64,000 nt of DNA from Roseburia sp. (GCA_023665185.1 JAMPEL010000011.1:1-64000), one strand, 5' to 3'; positions 27,917 through 38,959 are shown, numbered from the stretch's first letter. A program made the numbers and translations. Notes: generated from the letters alone by a model not told the origin.

Positions 27917-29497
27917 TCATTCCAAAACAGGAACAAAACGAACCCGGTCTACACGGAACTTCCTCACATAACCTTTTCTTGCATCAGAACTCGAAACCTT
28001 AGTCTTCACTTGCAATGTTGTAGTCTCGACAATATCGGCAGCGGAATTTTTCTCATCAAGAAACCACATGCCATCATAGAAATCAGCCACTGGAAGGGAG
28101 ACATTTTCAAAAGCCTTGACGGATATAATACCGGTCTGTTCCTCGCCACCTACATCCACACCGGTATTATTGTTCAGAGTCGATGTACGTCCATTCTCAT
28201 TGCGGTATCTCAACTGAAACGAAACTTTAGTTATTTCATTCACCATATTTTCTCCATCAATAAGAGGAGATACAAAGTCTACATACACATCATATTTTCC
28301 GGCAAGTGTATTTGCCACATCAAAAATGACACCACCGTCTACATTTCCACTTGATACCTCAAGATAGCTTGAGTTGCTCACTCCTGCAACAAGACTGTTT
28401 ATATCAGTATTTCTAATATATGAATTTGTACTCGACAGATTTATACGACTGTCCATATCTTCGGCTTCCACATCAATCTTATGATTCCATACACATGTGT
28501 CATTAAGATTAAGGTTGGCAGAAGCTACATACAGAAGACCATTAGACGCGTCTACTGTATTATATCCGCTGAAATACTCACTAACAGGACGGATGACATT
28601 CTCCGTGACAGTAAACAATGAATCGTATGATGCCACATCACTTACAAGACCTCGGAAAGTAAGTCCGCCAAGTATTGCCAGACATGTTTGTACATGCTGT
28701 ACTGAATCGGCGATATTCTGCTCCTTATTATATGTACGGAAATAAGGTTTGATATGCTCATAGGCACTTCTCCATGCCTCATTATCAGGAATAATCATCG
28801 TATATATGGAATCTTCATTACTGATAGAACCGATACCATAGAGCTTGTCTTCAAGAAGCTGATTGTAATTTACAAAGACAGAATCATAGGTGGTACTAAA
28901 TTCCGGACTGTATCTCTGTTCATTGAAACTGCTTATAAAGTCATACATATCAGAGAAACGATTGTCTGTAGATATATACTCCATGATATTAAATTTATAA
29001 GGAATCTGAGTATCCAGTTTATGAAGGATACCATTTTTCGCCACTATATTTTTCTCCAGAAGTTCCGCACCATTGAAAAAATCCCCGGAATATGCCATTG
29101 ATTTTCCATTAAGCATATATATTTTCTCCGTCTCCGGTATGGATGTCGGATTTGAATAACGTGCAATATGGTTTCTGACAAGACGCAACAAAGCATTACT
29201 GTCATTCATATCCACAAAAGCAAGAGCCTCATCCACTGGTGCCCAAACCGTATAAGTCTGGTCAGAGGTCAGAATAGAATCATAGCCTGTAGCTTTCAGA
29301 ATCTGACCGAATTTTGTCAGATGACTATCGCTATTGACAATATCCATAAGGCTTTCCATCGGAAGGTTTGAGCCTCTGTCGTAATGGTCGTTCCACTCTT
29401 CAGAACACGAAAGCAAAGCGAAACTGGCAAGACACATATAACATCCTGCTGCCACATAATTCTTTTCTATCTTATTTCTTATTTTCATGACATTCAT
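27917..29497 (-). CDS. Fasciclin-domain surface lipoprotein
   Basis: 526 residues with lipoprotein signal (CLASFALLSCSEEWNDHYD). A fasciclin (FAS1) domain covers about residues 45-165: LMDIVNSDSHLTKFGQILK, TYTVWAPVDEALAF, then NGILHKLDTQIPY. A second, more diverged FAS1 domain follows with YTMIIPDNEAWRSAYEHIK. The C-terminal part (about 350-526) is beta-rich, with KYDVYVDFVSP and a final KGYVRKFRVDRVRFVPVLE, perhaps a carbohydrate-binding-like sandwich. Placed between SusD and the next SusC, it occupies the position where surface glycan-binding proteins (SusE/F type) usually sit, so a glycan-binding role is the likely inference. Confidence 0.85.
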   Translation of the reverse strand: MNVMKIRNKIEKNYVAAGCYMCLASFALLSCSEEWNDHYDRGSNLPMESLMDIVNSDSHLTKFGQILKATGYDSILTSDQTYTVWAPVDEALAFVDMNDSNALLRLVRNHIARYSNPTSIPETEKIYMLNGKSMAYSGDFFNGAELLEKNIVAKNGILHKLDTQIPYKFNIMEYISTDNRFSDMYDFISSFNEQRYSPEFSTTYDSVFVNYNQLLEDKLYGIGSISNEDSIYTMIIPDNEAWRSAYEHIKPYFRTYNKEQNIADSVQHVQTCLAILGGLTFRGLVSDVASYDSLFTVTENVIRPVSEYFSGYNTVDASNGLLYVASANLNLNDTCVWNHKIDVEAEDMDSRINLSSTNSYIRNTDINSLVAGVSNSSYLEVSSGNVDGGVIFDVANTLAGKYDVYVDFVSPLIDGENMVNEITKVSFQLRYRNENGRTSTLNNNTGVDVGGEEQTGIISVKAFENVSLPVADFYDGMWFLDEKNSAADIVETTTLQVKTKVSSSDARKGYVRKFRVDRVRFVPVLE

Positions 29498-29524
29498 GAA
29501 TTTGCATTTTACAATAACTTCTTA

Positions 29525-31399
29525 TCACTCACGATCTTCATCCCGTATCATATCCACAGGAATGTATTCCAAATAGTCAGCGTGAAACTCACGACCACCA
29601 CCTTTGTCATCCATATTCTTGGCGCGGAACTCATGTGGAGCATATTCATCAAAATGATACTGTCCAATAATTATTCTCAAGGCACGAGACATATCACGCA
29701 GCGTCTTTCCTCCCTCCTGTCCAGTATAAATAGACGAAGGAGCCTTCATATAGCCATGATTGCGCATCATTTTATCATTCTCCACACCATTGTCCTTAGT
29801 GTCCTCATCATGCACATAACCAATTCTCGGATCATTCTCAGAGCCATTATAACCAATAGTAAGGTCAACAGGAATACCCGCTATCTGACCGTCTATAAAG
29901 AGTTGAGCAATACCACGCCATGACTCTGCGCGGTATCCTAAACGAATCTCATAATTACCTGGAGGAACAGGAAGCATACGCAACTTGAAATCATACATAG
30001 GACCGGAAATAAGCATTTCGTCCGACTGATAGTTACTCCAGTCATTAGAAGCCCACATAGTTAGTGTAGAACCGCTGTTGAACCAAAAATACTCGCCACA
30101 GAAATCGGATGAGACAGTAGTGCCCGAACCACCCACCAACTGCCAGCGTATGTTGTTATTGGTAAGCTGAGGCGGAATAGCATAGAAGTCGAAACGAATG
30201 CGTTTATGAAGAACATCCTTTGTCATCACATCTTCGTCATATACAAGAATATCATTCAGCGTATGAATAAATCCGTTTGCCACTTCTATATTGCTGTTGA
30301 CCTCATCAAGAGTCACGCTTTCTCCTGTACGCTGTGTATTAATCAAATTGCCAGCCTTTATTTCCATAAGACGATATTTGAGCATTGTCTCATAATACTC
30401 ATAACACTTTGTCTTATAAGTGGAGGCCGTAGCAAATCCTGTATAAACAAATGAGCTTGTAGACATCTGACGGTTCAGAATGTGATATGCGATAAATTTA
30501 TTCAACGGATTGTTCACACTTTCATAATTGCCCAAATCCTGATTGCCATAATATTTCATGGCAAAACTCTCAAGACTCTCCAGTGTATCACCATTGACCG
30601 CAATTCCTTCTTTTTTCAGCAAATTATCCGGCTCACAGAAAATAGTGTATCCAAGCTTACACTTCTGGTACTTACTATCAGGAGCAGGAACATAGTCCGG
30701 ATCATACAATTCCAACATATCGTCCCAATATCCGCTTGCCTTGTATGCTTTTGCCCAGATATTGAAGTTGCCATTAAGTTCAAGCTTCTGAAGGAATGTC
30801 TCTTCAGACGGCTCTATCACTCTGTTGACCACGTGCACCACACCATTATGTACATCGTTGTCCGCACTAAGAACCACAGCTGTCTTATTTACTACTGTCT
30901 CTCGTTGCCCCAAATCGTTAGTACGGAATGAAATGACAATAAACCTGTCTGAAAGACTCGGAGTTGCCAAAGAGCCTTCCTCGAAATCCGTACTTTCATA
31001 TTCAGTCGACTCATGACGGATTGTACTACTGTACACAATCTTCTGCATCATTTCCACAGTCATCTCATCCCATGTGATGCCTTTCTCCTCAAGATAAGTG
31101 TCAATAGCCTCATTTGTTGGAGGAAAGCAAGTGTAATGTCCGTAAACAGAAAGCAATGATGTAGCATTACAAGCCTCCATCATAGCATAGAACTTTGTCA
31201 GTTCGGGAGTATTCTTGCAGAATGAGGCTACTGTCTCTCCTGTAAATGTATACATAGCCTCATCATCTACATTCTCACTGTTACAAGACACAGCCGCCAT
31301 ACCCAACGAAGCTACAGCTACAAATGTCATGGCATAATTTGTCATCCTTCTTGTAAGCGAAGAAGAGAAAATATTGTTATAATTATTAGTAAGTTCCAT
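29525..31399 (-). CDS. Fasciclin-domain surface lipoprotein with C-terminal beta domain
   Basis: 624 residues from the ATG at 31399, 5 bp after the SusD stop; an in-frame TTG lies 9 bp upstream, and MTNYAMTFVAVASLGMAAVSC, slightly further in, carries the signal peptide and lipobox. The first FAS1 domain has SVYGHYTCFPPTNEAIDTYL and NGVVHVVNRVIEP; the second has LGYTIFCEPDNLLKKEGI and NGFIHTLNDILVYDE. The last ~220 residues (from RIRFDFYAIPPQLTNNNIRW) contain GNYEIRLGYRAES and RGIAQLFIDGQIAGIPVDL, resembling a DUF5108 or galactose-binding-like sandwich. It is inferred to bind glycan at the cell surface with the first SusCD pair. Confidence 0.85.
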   Translation of the reverse strand: MELTNNYNNIFSSSLTRRMTNYAMTFVAVASLGMAAVSCNSENVDDEAMYTFTGETVASFCKNTPELTKFYAMMEACNATSLLSVYGHYTCFPPTNEAIDTYLEEKGITWDEMTVEMMQKIVYSSTIRHESTEYESTDFEEGSLATPSLSDRFIVISFRTNDLGQRETVVNKTAVVLSADNDVHNGVVHVVNRVIEPSEETFLQKLELNGNFNIWAKAYKASGYWDDMLELYDPDYVPAPDSKYQKCKLGYTIFCEPDNLLKKEGIAVNGDTLESLESFAMKYYGNQDLGNYESVNNPLNKFIAYHILNRQMSTSSFVYTGFATASTYKTKCYEYYETMLKYRLMEIKAGNLINTQRTGESVTLDEVNSNIEVANGFIHTLNDILVYDEDVMTKDVLHKRIRFDFYAIPPQLTNNNIRWQLVGGSGTTVSSDFCGEYFWFNSGSTLTMWASNDWSNYQSDEMLISGPMYDFKLRMLPVPPGNYEIRLGYRAESWRGIAQLFIDGQIAGIPVDLTIGYNGSENDPRIGYVHDEDTKDNGVENDKMMRNHGYMKAPSSIYTGQEGGKTLRDMSRALRIIIGQYHFDEYAPHEFRAKNMDDKGGGREFHADYLEYIPVDMIRDEDRE

Positions 31400-31404
31400 A
31401 CAAT

Positions 31405-32958
31405 TCAATTTTTAGATATGTCCGAAGATATTTCATAGAACCGGTTCTGTTTGAGCAGAGTATTGACACGAAGTTCCTCACTGTTTATCGGCATGTATAT
31501 AGCGTCCACATCATTGAGTTTGCTCATAACTGTATTCCGGTCCAAATTCATCGCCACATATTTATTTATCAAATAAGTGGTTATTGTCTGCGTTGGTGTT
31601 CCCTCTCTGCGCATACGTCTTACCAAATCGAAATAACGCTTGCCTTCAAAAAGAAACTCTCTTTGTCTCTCATCAAAGACAAGCCCGCGAATCTGCTCCT
31701 GCGAAGAATACTGACCGGAAAGAGAACCTGTCTCAAGATCCGGATTCGCACGATCGTATGTCTTTGAGACCATAGACACAGCCTCTGAAAGATTAGCGTC
31801 ACCACCAAGTTCGGCAAGTGCCTCCGCTTTCATCAGATAAATATCCGGCAAACGATACACTATCCAGTTATTAGTTGCATCCCCGTAAGTAAAATCCGAT
31901 TCACGAACCGTCTCATTGCTTGTATTGCTACGGTATGCAATATATTTTTTTATCATGAAAAAGCCGTCTTTCTCTACAAAAGCATTCTTCTGACGTAAAT
32001 CAGTGGCAGCAAACAAATTTGAGACACCGGAAACACTATAATCATAAGATGAAAGTTTCGCATCTGTAGAATATCCACCATAAAAATCTCTTACAGCACC
32101 ATTCTGGGTATTATTGTCAAAAGCAATTTCCCAAATACTCTCGTCTGAGTTCCCCGTAAAGAAAACTGTACGAAAATAAGACGAAGAGCGCTCCAAAGAC
32201 AAAGGATTTGAAGAAGAATCCAAAACCTTATCACAATAAGCAATGCAATCATCATATTTGCCCATCCACAAATAAATATCAGCCAATAATGCCCAAACAG
32301 CCTTGCGGGTAATGCGACCGCGATTGTATGCCAGACTGGCAAACTCATCTACAGCATTCCCCTCTATTTCCTTCAAATCACTTACAAGATGTCCGAGCAC
32401 ATCAGTCTCAGAAGACTGAGCAATCAGGAACGGACGAGAATCGTCAGTATAAGGTTCCTCTGTAAAAGGAATGTCTCTGAAAGTCCTCAGAAGAGTAAAA
32501 TAACAGAATGCACGTATTGCCTTTGCTTCCGCAAGATACTGCTGAAGTTCCGTTTCAGAAAAGTCAGGGTCAGAATCACGAACTCCCGGAGCATATTTTA
32601 TCACGGTATTACAATAGTTTATCACCGTATAAAAATCCGCCCATTTGGCATAACTGTTATCTGCATTAATATTAGCTGTAAGCATATAAGAAAGCTCTGT
32701 CTCAATGTTCTTTCCATAGATTACATTATCAGACCTGACCTCTCCCCATACCATGAGCCGCTTCAGGAATCCTTCCTCATTCATTGCTCTGTAACATGAG
32801 CCTATGCCGCTCAACACATCGCTTTTCTTTTTCCAGAAGTCTTCAAGCACCATCTCTGACTCCGGTGCGTTGTCAAACCAATCCTCACACGAAGTCAAAG
32901 AAGGCATCAATGAAGTCAGCGCAAGCGCAATCATTATATTTTTATATTGCTTTTTCAT
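31405..32958 (-). CDS. SusD/RagB-family glycan-binding lipoprotein (first pair)
   Basis: 517 residues; the lipoprotein signal ends SLMPSLTSCEDWFD. The N-terminal SusD-like region (SEMVLEDFWKKKSDVLSGIG) is followed by the helical scaffold (AIRAFCYFTLLRTFRDIPF and ALLADIYLWMGKYDDCIAY) and the C-terminal signature FDERQREFLFEGKRYFDLVR, one of the most conserved stretches of the family. It is the glycan-capturing lid for the SusC encoded 23 bp upstream. The stop lies 5 bp from the next ATG. Confidence 0.96.
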   Translation of the reverse strand: MKKQYKNIMIALALTSLMPSLTSCEDWFDNAPESEMVLEDFWKKKSDVLSGIGSCYRAMNEEGFLKRLMVWGEVRSDNVIYGKNIETELSYMLTANINADNSYAKWADFYTVINYCNTVIKYAPGVRDSDPDFSETELQQYLAEAKAIRAFCYFTLLRTFRDIPFTEEPYTDDSRPFLIAQSSETDVLGHLVSDLKEIEGNAVDEFASLAYNRGRITRKAVWALLADIYLWMGKYDDCIAYCDKVLDSSSNPLSLERSSSYFRTVFFTGNSDESIWEIAFDNNTQNGAVRDFYGGYSTDAKLSSYDYSVSGVSNLFAATDLRQKNAFVEKDGFFMIKKYIAYRSNTSNETVRESDFTYGDATNNWIVYRLPDIYLMKAEALAELGGDANLSEAVSMVSKTYDRANPDLETGSLSGQYSSQEQIRGLVFDERQREFLFEGKRYFDLVRRMRREGTPTQTITTYLINKYVAMNLDRNTVMSKLNDVDAIYMPINSEELRVNTLLKQNRFYEISSDISKN

Positions 32959-32981
32959 CTTTTCGACTCTTTATTAGTTTA

Positions 32982-35900
32982 TTATATACCAAGATTAATA
33001 CCCAAAGTAAAATAACGAGAACGAGGTGTTCGGTTGTTATCTTCACTCACACCAATATTGTTCGGTGAAATCTCAGGATCAGCACCGGTGTATTTAGTGA
33101 TAGTAATCAAATTATTCAATGTCAAAGACAAAGTCAAAGAGTGAAGACCTACAGACTTCATCAACTTAGGCTCAAATGAGTAGTTCAGTGTAAGCTGCTT
33201 CAAACGAAGGAATGAGCCATTCTCCACAAAACGGTCACTGCCAAGCCAGTTGTATCCGTAGTTATAAAGAGCACGAGGGATTTCTGTCATGTCACCATCC
33301 TTACGCCATCTCCAGTTAGTTGCCACCGACTGATTGTCCGTTGAGTACATGTTCTCAGCATACATACGTCCGTAATTGATAATCTTGCTGCCAATACGGA
33401 AGTTGAAGAACGCATTGAACGTGAAACGCTTATACTTTATCGTTGTACCAAATCCACCATCCAGTTTCGGATTTGAATTGCCGAGATAGACAATATCAAG
33501 TTCGTCAATTGTTCCGTCATGATTGATATCCTCATAAATAGCATCACCGCCACGGAAACGGTAAGCGTTTGATGTACCGTATGCAAAATACATAGGAACT
33601 GGGTCGCCGTTATTATCAAGCACCACATCACCTGAAGCATCGCGGACAACAGGAGCTGTCGCATCCGGCTTGTCAAACTGATACTCATCATACTGGTACA
33701 CACCTTTATAACGGAATCCATATATTGAGCCGAATGAATTCTCAATTTGCAAACGTGTCAGATAGGAGCCATTACTATAATTGAAATCCTTATTATAGCT
33801 GTTCAACACATTCTCGTCCAATTCCACAATATTATTGCGATAGTTTGAGAGATTGAGATTAAAATCAATAGTCCAGTCGCCACGCTTCATCATACGATTG
33901 GTACTAAACTCCAATTCCCATCCATCATTATCCATTGTTCCCGCATTGATATAAGAAATAGAAGAGAAACCTGTAGAAGAAGGTATTGTCTGATCTTTGA
34001 AAAGCAGATTCTCTGTACGACGATGGTAAACATTCGCCACAATCCTGTAGCGATAATCAAACAAGCTGATTTCCGCACCAAGATTATAAGAAGAGGAACG
34101 CTCCCATTTCAGATGAGACAACTGCAATGATGAAGGCTTGATAGCTGGAATATCAATATAATTCGTACCAAAGCTGTTATAACGGCTATAGAACAAATAC
34201 TCATAATCAGGACGGTTGCCTGTCACACCCCATCCAAGACGGAGTGAGAGTTCTGAAAGCCAGTCTTCGGTCTTAACCATAAAAGGCTCACTCGAAATTA
34301 TCCACTTACCTGCAAGTGAAGGAAAGAATCCCCAACGATTGTCGGCTCCAAAACGCGAGCTGCCGTCCCAACGTGCGGAAGCATCAAATATATACCTGTC
34401 CTTCAGCATGTAGTGACCACTGAACAAGAATGCCATATTACGTCCCTGAGTCTTGGCACTATTGAAAGAACGCAGCGTACCAAGTGAGGAAACATCAGTA
34501 CTTGAAGTGGAAGCAAGCCCACTACGCTCAAACTCCTGAAACTTAGAGTGTGAAACATCCATCTGCCATGAACCATAAAGCATCAGAGAGTGTAAATCCG
34601 TATCGTTAAACTTCGGAACCCATGTCAGATTATGATCCATATATATTGTCATTGCCTCTGATTCCTTATTATATGACTTATTGACACTCTGGTCATTCCA
34701 GTTCTTTGACGTTGTCTCGCGAGGAAGGAACTTTATGTCTTTCACGTTCTCAGAGTCAAACTTCACATATCCCTGATAACGAAGCTTCTGCTCTTCCGGG
34801 TCCAAAAAGTCATATTGAAGACGAAGTGTAGGCATTATTCTCATATTGCTCTGCTGATACTTGGCAAGATTAGCAATGGCAACAGGGTTTCTAAGGTCTT
34901 TCTGGTCGGAGTTAAGCTGAGAATTCTGTGAGATATTGAAATACACATCAGTGTTGTTTCCATACATATCCTGACGGAAAACCGAGACATTAGGCATTTT
35001 CTTATAGGCAATATTCAACAAATTGTCATTCCCATAAGGATCATCCGAATAGTTCTTGTCATTATCCGTATAGGTAATGGAAAACTCTGTGATAAACTTC
35101 AATCGTGAAGACACATTATACTCCAAGTTCATCAAACCAGTAAAACGGTTCAACTCCTGCCCTATTACAGTACCAGTCTGATTATAATATCCCAACGAGG
35201 TACGGAACTTCGCCCTTTCGCCACCACCGGTGATTGAAAGCACATGGTCATGAGTGAATCCTGTTTTGGTCACATTATCCACCCAGTTCGTATTGTTATT
35301 GAAATTCTCAAAATCCTCTGCTGTACCATAAGCATTCACAAACTGCGAGCGGTCATAACTGTATTCAGGAATATTACAATCAATCTGATTCCGGTTGAAA
35401 TAAGCCTGCTTCATAAGCATGGTATATTCATCACCGTTAAGAAGCTTAGTGCCTGAAGGCTGCCAAGAACCGGAAAGACGATAAGAATAATTCACGCGAG
35501 TAGGTCCTGTCACACCTTTCTTTGTAGTGATATTAATGATACCATTCGCACCTCTTGCACCCCAGATAGCACATGCGGCACCGTCCTTCAGCACTGTAAT
35601 TTCCTGAATGTCATCCGGACTGATACTAAGCAATGTGGCAAATTTCTCCTGATCTGCGGAGGCAAAATCGAAGGAGGCATCAATATTGCTCTCATAAGGG
35701 ATATTATTGAGCAAAATAAGAGGCTGGGAATTAGAGTTGATAGATGTGACGCCTCTTATTCGCATGACAGAGCCACTTCCCAAGTCACCAGAATTAGCCA
35801 CAATATCAAGTCCTGCAATTCGTCCTTGCAAGGCATCGTCCACAGAAGGAACAGACACACCTTCAAGCTTGTCCATAGAGAATCTCTGCATAGCTCCAGA

Positions 35901-36293
35901 ATATTCACGCTCAGGAATCGGCAGAGTACCAGTTGTCACATTACGTACCGACTTGACTACAACTTCCTGCAACAATGTCTCAGAAATCATCTTTATGTCA
36001 AACTTGCGTCGGGTTCCTATTGGAAGCACCTGCTTCTTGTAACTGACATAAGAGATATTCAGAGTATTTTCAGGATTCTTTATCTTCAATGAGAAATTTC
36101 CATTGAAATCTGTTATTGCAGAAGAAAAAATACGACCGTTCTTATCTTGCTCCACAACAGTTGCCGCCATCAACCCATCGGGTTCATCATCAGCCCAAAT
36201 CCGACCTGTAAGGATAATATCATCCTGTGCCATAGCAGAGCTAATACCTATCCATATAAAGGCAATCAACAATATATGTCTTATCTTATCCAT
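32982..36293 (-). CDS. SusC/RagA-family TonB-linked outer-membrane transporter (first pair)
   Basis: 1103 residues. Signal peptide MDKIRHILLIAFIWIGISSA, then a carboxypeptidase-regulatory-like domain (LTGRIWADDEPDGLMAAT, VSYKKQVLPIG), plug (DALQGRIAGLDIVANSGDLG; ITVLKDGAACAIWGARGANG) and a beta barrel ending RSRYFTLGINLGI. No N-terminal signalling domain is present. It is the first transporter of the operon, 77 bp after the large fasciclin gene. Having two unrelated SusCD pairs in one operon suggests two import sizes or two substrates. Confidence 0.96.
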   Translation of the reverse strand: MDKIRHILLIAFIWIGISSAMAQDDIILTGRIWADDEPDGLMAATVVEQDKNGRIFSSAITDFNGNFSLKIKNPENTLNISYVSYKKQVLPIGTRRKFDIKMISETLLQEVVVKSVRNVTTGTLPIPEREYSGAMQRFSMDKLEGVSVPSVDDALQGRIAGLDIVANSGDLGSGSVMRIRGVTSINSNSQPLILLNNIPYESNIDASFDFASADQEKFATLLSISPDDIQEITVLKDGAACAIWGARGANGIINITTKKGVTGPTRVNYSYRLSGSWQPSGTKLLNGDEYTMLMKQAYFNRNQIDCNIPEYSYDRSQFVNAYGTAEDFENFNNNTNWVDNVTKTGFTHDHVLSITGGGERAKFRTSLGYYNQTGTVIGQELNRFTGLMNLEYNVSSRLKFITEFSITYTDNDKNYSDDPYGNDNLLNIAYKKMPNVSVFRQDMYGNNTDVYFNISQNSQLNSDQKDLRNPVAIANLAKYQQSNMRIMPTLRLQYDFLDPEEQKLRYQGYVKFDSENVKDIKFLPRETTSKNWNDQSVNKSYNKESEAMTIYMDHNLTWVPKFNDTDLHSLMLYGSWQMDVSHSKFQEFERSGLASTSSTDVSSLGTLRSFNSAKTQGRNMAFLFSGHYMLKDRYIFDASARWDGSSRFGADNRWGFFPSLAGKWIISSEPFMVKTEDWLSELSLRLGWGVTGNRPDYEYLFYSRYNSFGTNYIDIPAIKPSSLQLSHLKWERSSSYNLGAEISLFDYRYRIVANVYHRRTENLLFKDQTIPSSTGFSSISYINAGTMDNDGWELEFSTNRMMKRGDWTIDFNLNLSNYRNNIVELDENVLNSYNKDFNYSNGSYLTRLQIENSFGSIYGFRYKGVYQYDEYQFDKPDATAPVVRDASGDVVLDNNGDPVPMYFAYGTSNAYRFRGGDAIYEDINHDGTIDELDIVYLGNSNPKLDGGFGTTIKYKRFTFNAFFNFRIGSKIINYGRMYAENMYSTDNQSVATNWRWRKDGDMTEIPRALYNYGYNWLGSDRFVENGSFLRLKQLTLNYSFEPKLMKSVGLHSLTLSLTLNNLITITKYTGADPEISPNNIGVSEDNNRTPRSRYFTLGINLGI

Positions 36294-36370
36294 TTGTTCT
36301 ATTTTTTGAGTTTGTAAGTTTCCAAAGCATCCTTGCTCCCAAGCCTACGCTTAAAAGCTTTGCCTGACTT

Positions 36371-38959
36371 CTATTTTCTGTTATAATTTGCCACATGGTT
36401 GACAAGATGTACGACAGCTCTCGATGAAGCCAATATATTATTAGCTTTCTGAGTATCTTTATTGTCCACAATATAATCACGCGCCAATATATTATAGTTG
36501 GCATCGTCAGAAGTGACTACCTCGGAACAGCCGTCAAAACTCAATCCATCCCCGTTACTCTCCACAAAAATCTTCACGAACTGGTTGTTCTCGTCTCTCG
36601 CTGCTGTATCATATTCTTTGGCAAAAGCCATACCGCTGACAGGCACCGCACCGTCAATGAAATGATAACGGAGGAAATTAAGCAAGTACAAGCATTTCTC
36701 CTTTTTCAATACAGGATTGTCCTCTACAGATATTCTCTCCCAAGTCCACAAGTTAGGGTCTTCCTTGAATGCCTGTCGTATGGCATCATTTGTAGGAACA
36801 AGCACCGTATAGCGATAGTTGTTGAAAGAAGTGACAATCTGCCCTATTCCGCTCGATTCCTCAGTGGTACTCAAATCAAAAACAGGCAGAACATCTTTGT
36901 CTTCCTGAAAATAAGAGAATACAATAGGATCGCCCAACAGCAAAGAGAAGAACTCACTGTATTCTGGATTGTCTTTCAATGTCGCATACACCGACTTGAA
37001 AGGGTCTTGCAGCACACGGTCTATAAAAAACGTATGACTGTTGTCTGTTTGATAGATACTGCTTACAGAGGCATCCTGAAGTCCAAGCTCCGCATCACCT
37101 CCACCATAAACAAGTGTTTGCTCACCCTCTCCTTTTACTCCAAGCAATGTGCCACCTTTGGTCAGCGCATATTTCATTGTGCCGTCATCCATAAAGCCGG
37201 AGAAAGGCTCGCTTTCGTTGTCCGCCACTACAATATGCATATCTATAATGTCATTCAAACGGTTCATGATACGCGTCTGGTCATCATTCGTAGCACCTAT
37301 GGTCTGCTTCAAAGAGCCCTTGCTTCCATCCGCATTCACATTGTATATATCAGCATAAATCTTCTCGCCAATTGCCTTGAACGACCAAATCTCTCTTCTG
37401 TCCACTCCGCCGGTAGCCCATATCGCCCAGCTTATCGGCTCACGATACTCTTTCATAGCCTCATCAACCGGTATGAGAAGATTATACTGGTTTTCCAACG
37501 AGCGCAGATAAAGATGGAATTTAAGCACATCATTGTCATCTATTGCCAACTTCATAACCTTTGTCTTTGGTGATGTCAGTATCGGCCCGTATGCGCACTG
37601 GTAATCAATCGGAGGGAACACACGGTTCGTCTGATAGACAAGTCCGTTACATGCCAATGTGCTGCTTTCTATATCACTTTCCTTCAAATTAAGGAGAAAT
37701 CCTTTCTGATCTGACAAATTGTCCCACTCATGAGGCAAAGAGCCGACAAAAGACTTCAACTGATGATTCTTGATGAATTTCGACAATACGTCAAGCGGAA
37801 CATTATCCCAATCGCCATACACATCTTTCAAGAACTTTCCACGCTCCGAGTTCCAGTACTTCTCCATAGCCTCATCGGTAGGCACAAGCATCACACCCAT
37901 ATCTGTAGGAAGAGACAATTGGTTATAACCTGGATCGAAATAGAGCATATTAGCTACTCCCACTTCCTGCTCATCCGGTGTCTGGGTACACTCACCAACA
38001 GAATTGTCATTGAAATATCTCTTGATAAAGACCGAATCCTTTATCGTCCCGTCCGTATAAAAAGATTTCACGGCATTATCAATGTCTTTGTCATAGTAAG
38101 GTGCGGAGAACTTATCCATCAATGCAGAAAACAAATCTGTATTTCCATTCTCAGCTATCACCTCAGCCATGTTATCAAGAGGGCGAACCACTCCATCCGC
38201 AATATGCAGGTATCCATTCTTGCAAGTAATATTCTTGTTGGAAGCCGACACTCTCGTTCCATTCACGTAAAAACCTTCTGTCTCGTATGGCTTTCCACCT
38301 GATATAATGTCCCAATCCTCTGCTGTCAGCTCCGTTTTCTGCAAGAACTGTGGAGTAAAGAATATGTCCGGACGAGACATATTGTCCGCAAGATAAACTC
38401 CTCCACGTTCTGAGAAACGCTCCCAATACACACCAGAAGGAAGATTGCGAGAAGTCACCAGACGTATGGAATCAAGATACGAAGATGAGGTCTCGCGCAC
38501 CATCGCACGTCCCTCCCCGCTTTCGTCTCCGTCATTCGTTGTCCATACATTCGAGAGCATATTGTCAAGATATGCCATATTCAACATAGTGGAGTTGAAC
38601 AAGACACGCTTTTGCGACATCGACATGGAGTTGATAATGTCAATGCCTTCTCCGGTCCAGTTCCGCTCACGGAAATAAGCCGCAAAAGCCTCATCATTTG
38701 CCGGGAACAAAGTCTTGCTACCGGTTCTTAGCAATGTTTCCCTATACCCCAAATCATCTATCAGACGAAGATAATTGGTGTAATGTCCGTCACGTTGCAA
38801 GTAATCATAAACATTTGAACCGAGCCACTGAGGTTCACTGTCATCATAAGGATAATCGTCCTTACATGAATTTAGCAAAGGAACACACGCTACTGCTGCT
38901 ACACACAAGTAAAATTTGTTCCTACGGATATACACTCCGCGCTTACTTTTCGTATACAT
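36371..38959 (-). CDS. Large multi-fasciclin surface lipoprotein, first gene of the SusCD operon
   Basis: 862 residues from the ATG at 38959. A start at 39016 would fall only a few bases after the inferred transcription start. The lipobox is PLLNSCKDD. Four FAS1-like repeats can be counted by their repeated signature: KTLFPANDEAFAAYF, GVMLVPTDEAMEKYW, NLLIPVDEAMKEY and YTVLVPTNDAIRQAF, each followed later by a closing strand such as NGYLHIADGVVRPL or RAVVHLVNHVANYN. FAS1 domains are adhesive in eukaryotes; in Bacteroidota PULs their role is poorly known. Its leading position and size suggest a surface glycan-binding or scaffold function, by inference only. Confidence 0.85.
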   Translation of the reverse strand: MYTKSKRGVYIRRNKFYLCVAAVACVPLLNSCKDDYPYDDSEPQWLGSNVYDYLQRDGHYTNYLRLIDDLGYRETLLRTGSKTLFPANDEAFAAYFRERNWTGEGIDIINSMSMSQKRVLFNSTMLNMAYLDNMLSNVWTTNDGDESGEGRAMVRETSSSYLDSIRLVTSRNLPSGVYWERFSERGGVYLADNMSRPDIFFTPQFLQKTELTAEDWDIISGGKPYETEGFYVNGTRVSASNKNITCKNGYLHIADGVVRPLDNMAEVIAENGNTDLFSALMDKFSAPYYDKDIDNAVKSFYTDGTIKDSVFIKRYFNDNSVGECTQTPDEQEVGVANMLYFDPGYNQLSLPTDMGVMLVPTDEAMEKYWNSERGKFLKDVYGDWDNVPLDVLSKFIKNHQLKSFVGSLPHEWDNLSDQKGFLLNLKESDIESSTLACNGLVYQTNRVFPPIDYQCAYGPILTSPKTKVMKLAIDDNDVLKFHLYLRSLENQYNLLIPVDEAMKEYREPISWAIWATGGVDRREIWSFKAIGEKIYADIYNVNADGSKGSLKQTIGATNDDQTRIMNRLNDIIDMHIVVADNESEPFSGFMDDGTMKYALTKGGTLLGVKGEGEQTLVYGGGDAELGLQDASVSSIYQTDNSHTFFIDRVLQDPFKSVYATLKDNPEYSEFFSLLLGDPIVFSYFQEDKDVLPVFDLSTTEESSGIGQIVTSFNNYRYTVLVPTNDAIRQAFKEDPNLWTWERISVEDNPVLKKEKCLYLLNFLRYHFIDGAVPVSGMAFAKEYDTAARDENNQFVKIFVESNGDGLSFDGCSEVVTSDDANYNILARDYIVDNKDTQKANNILASSRAVVHLVNHVANYNRK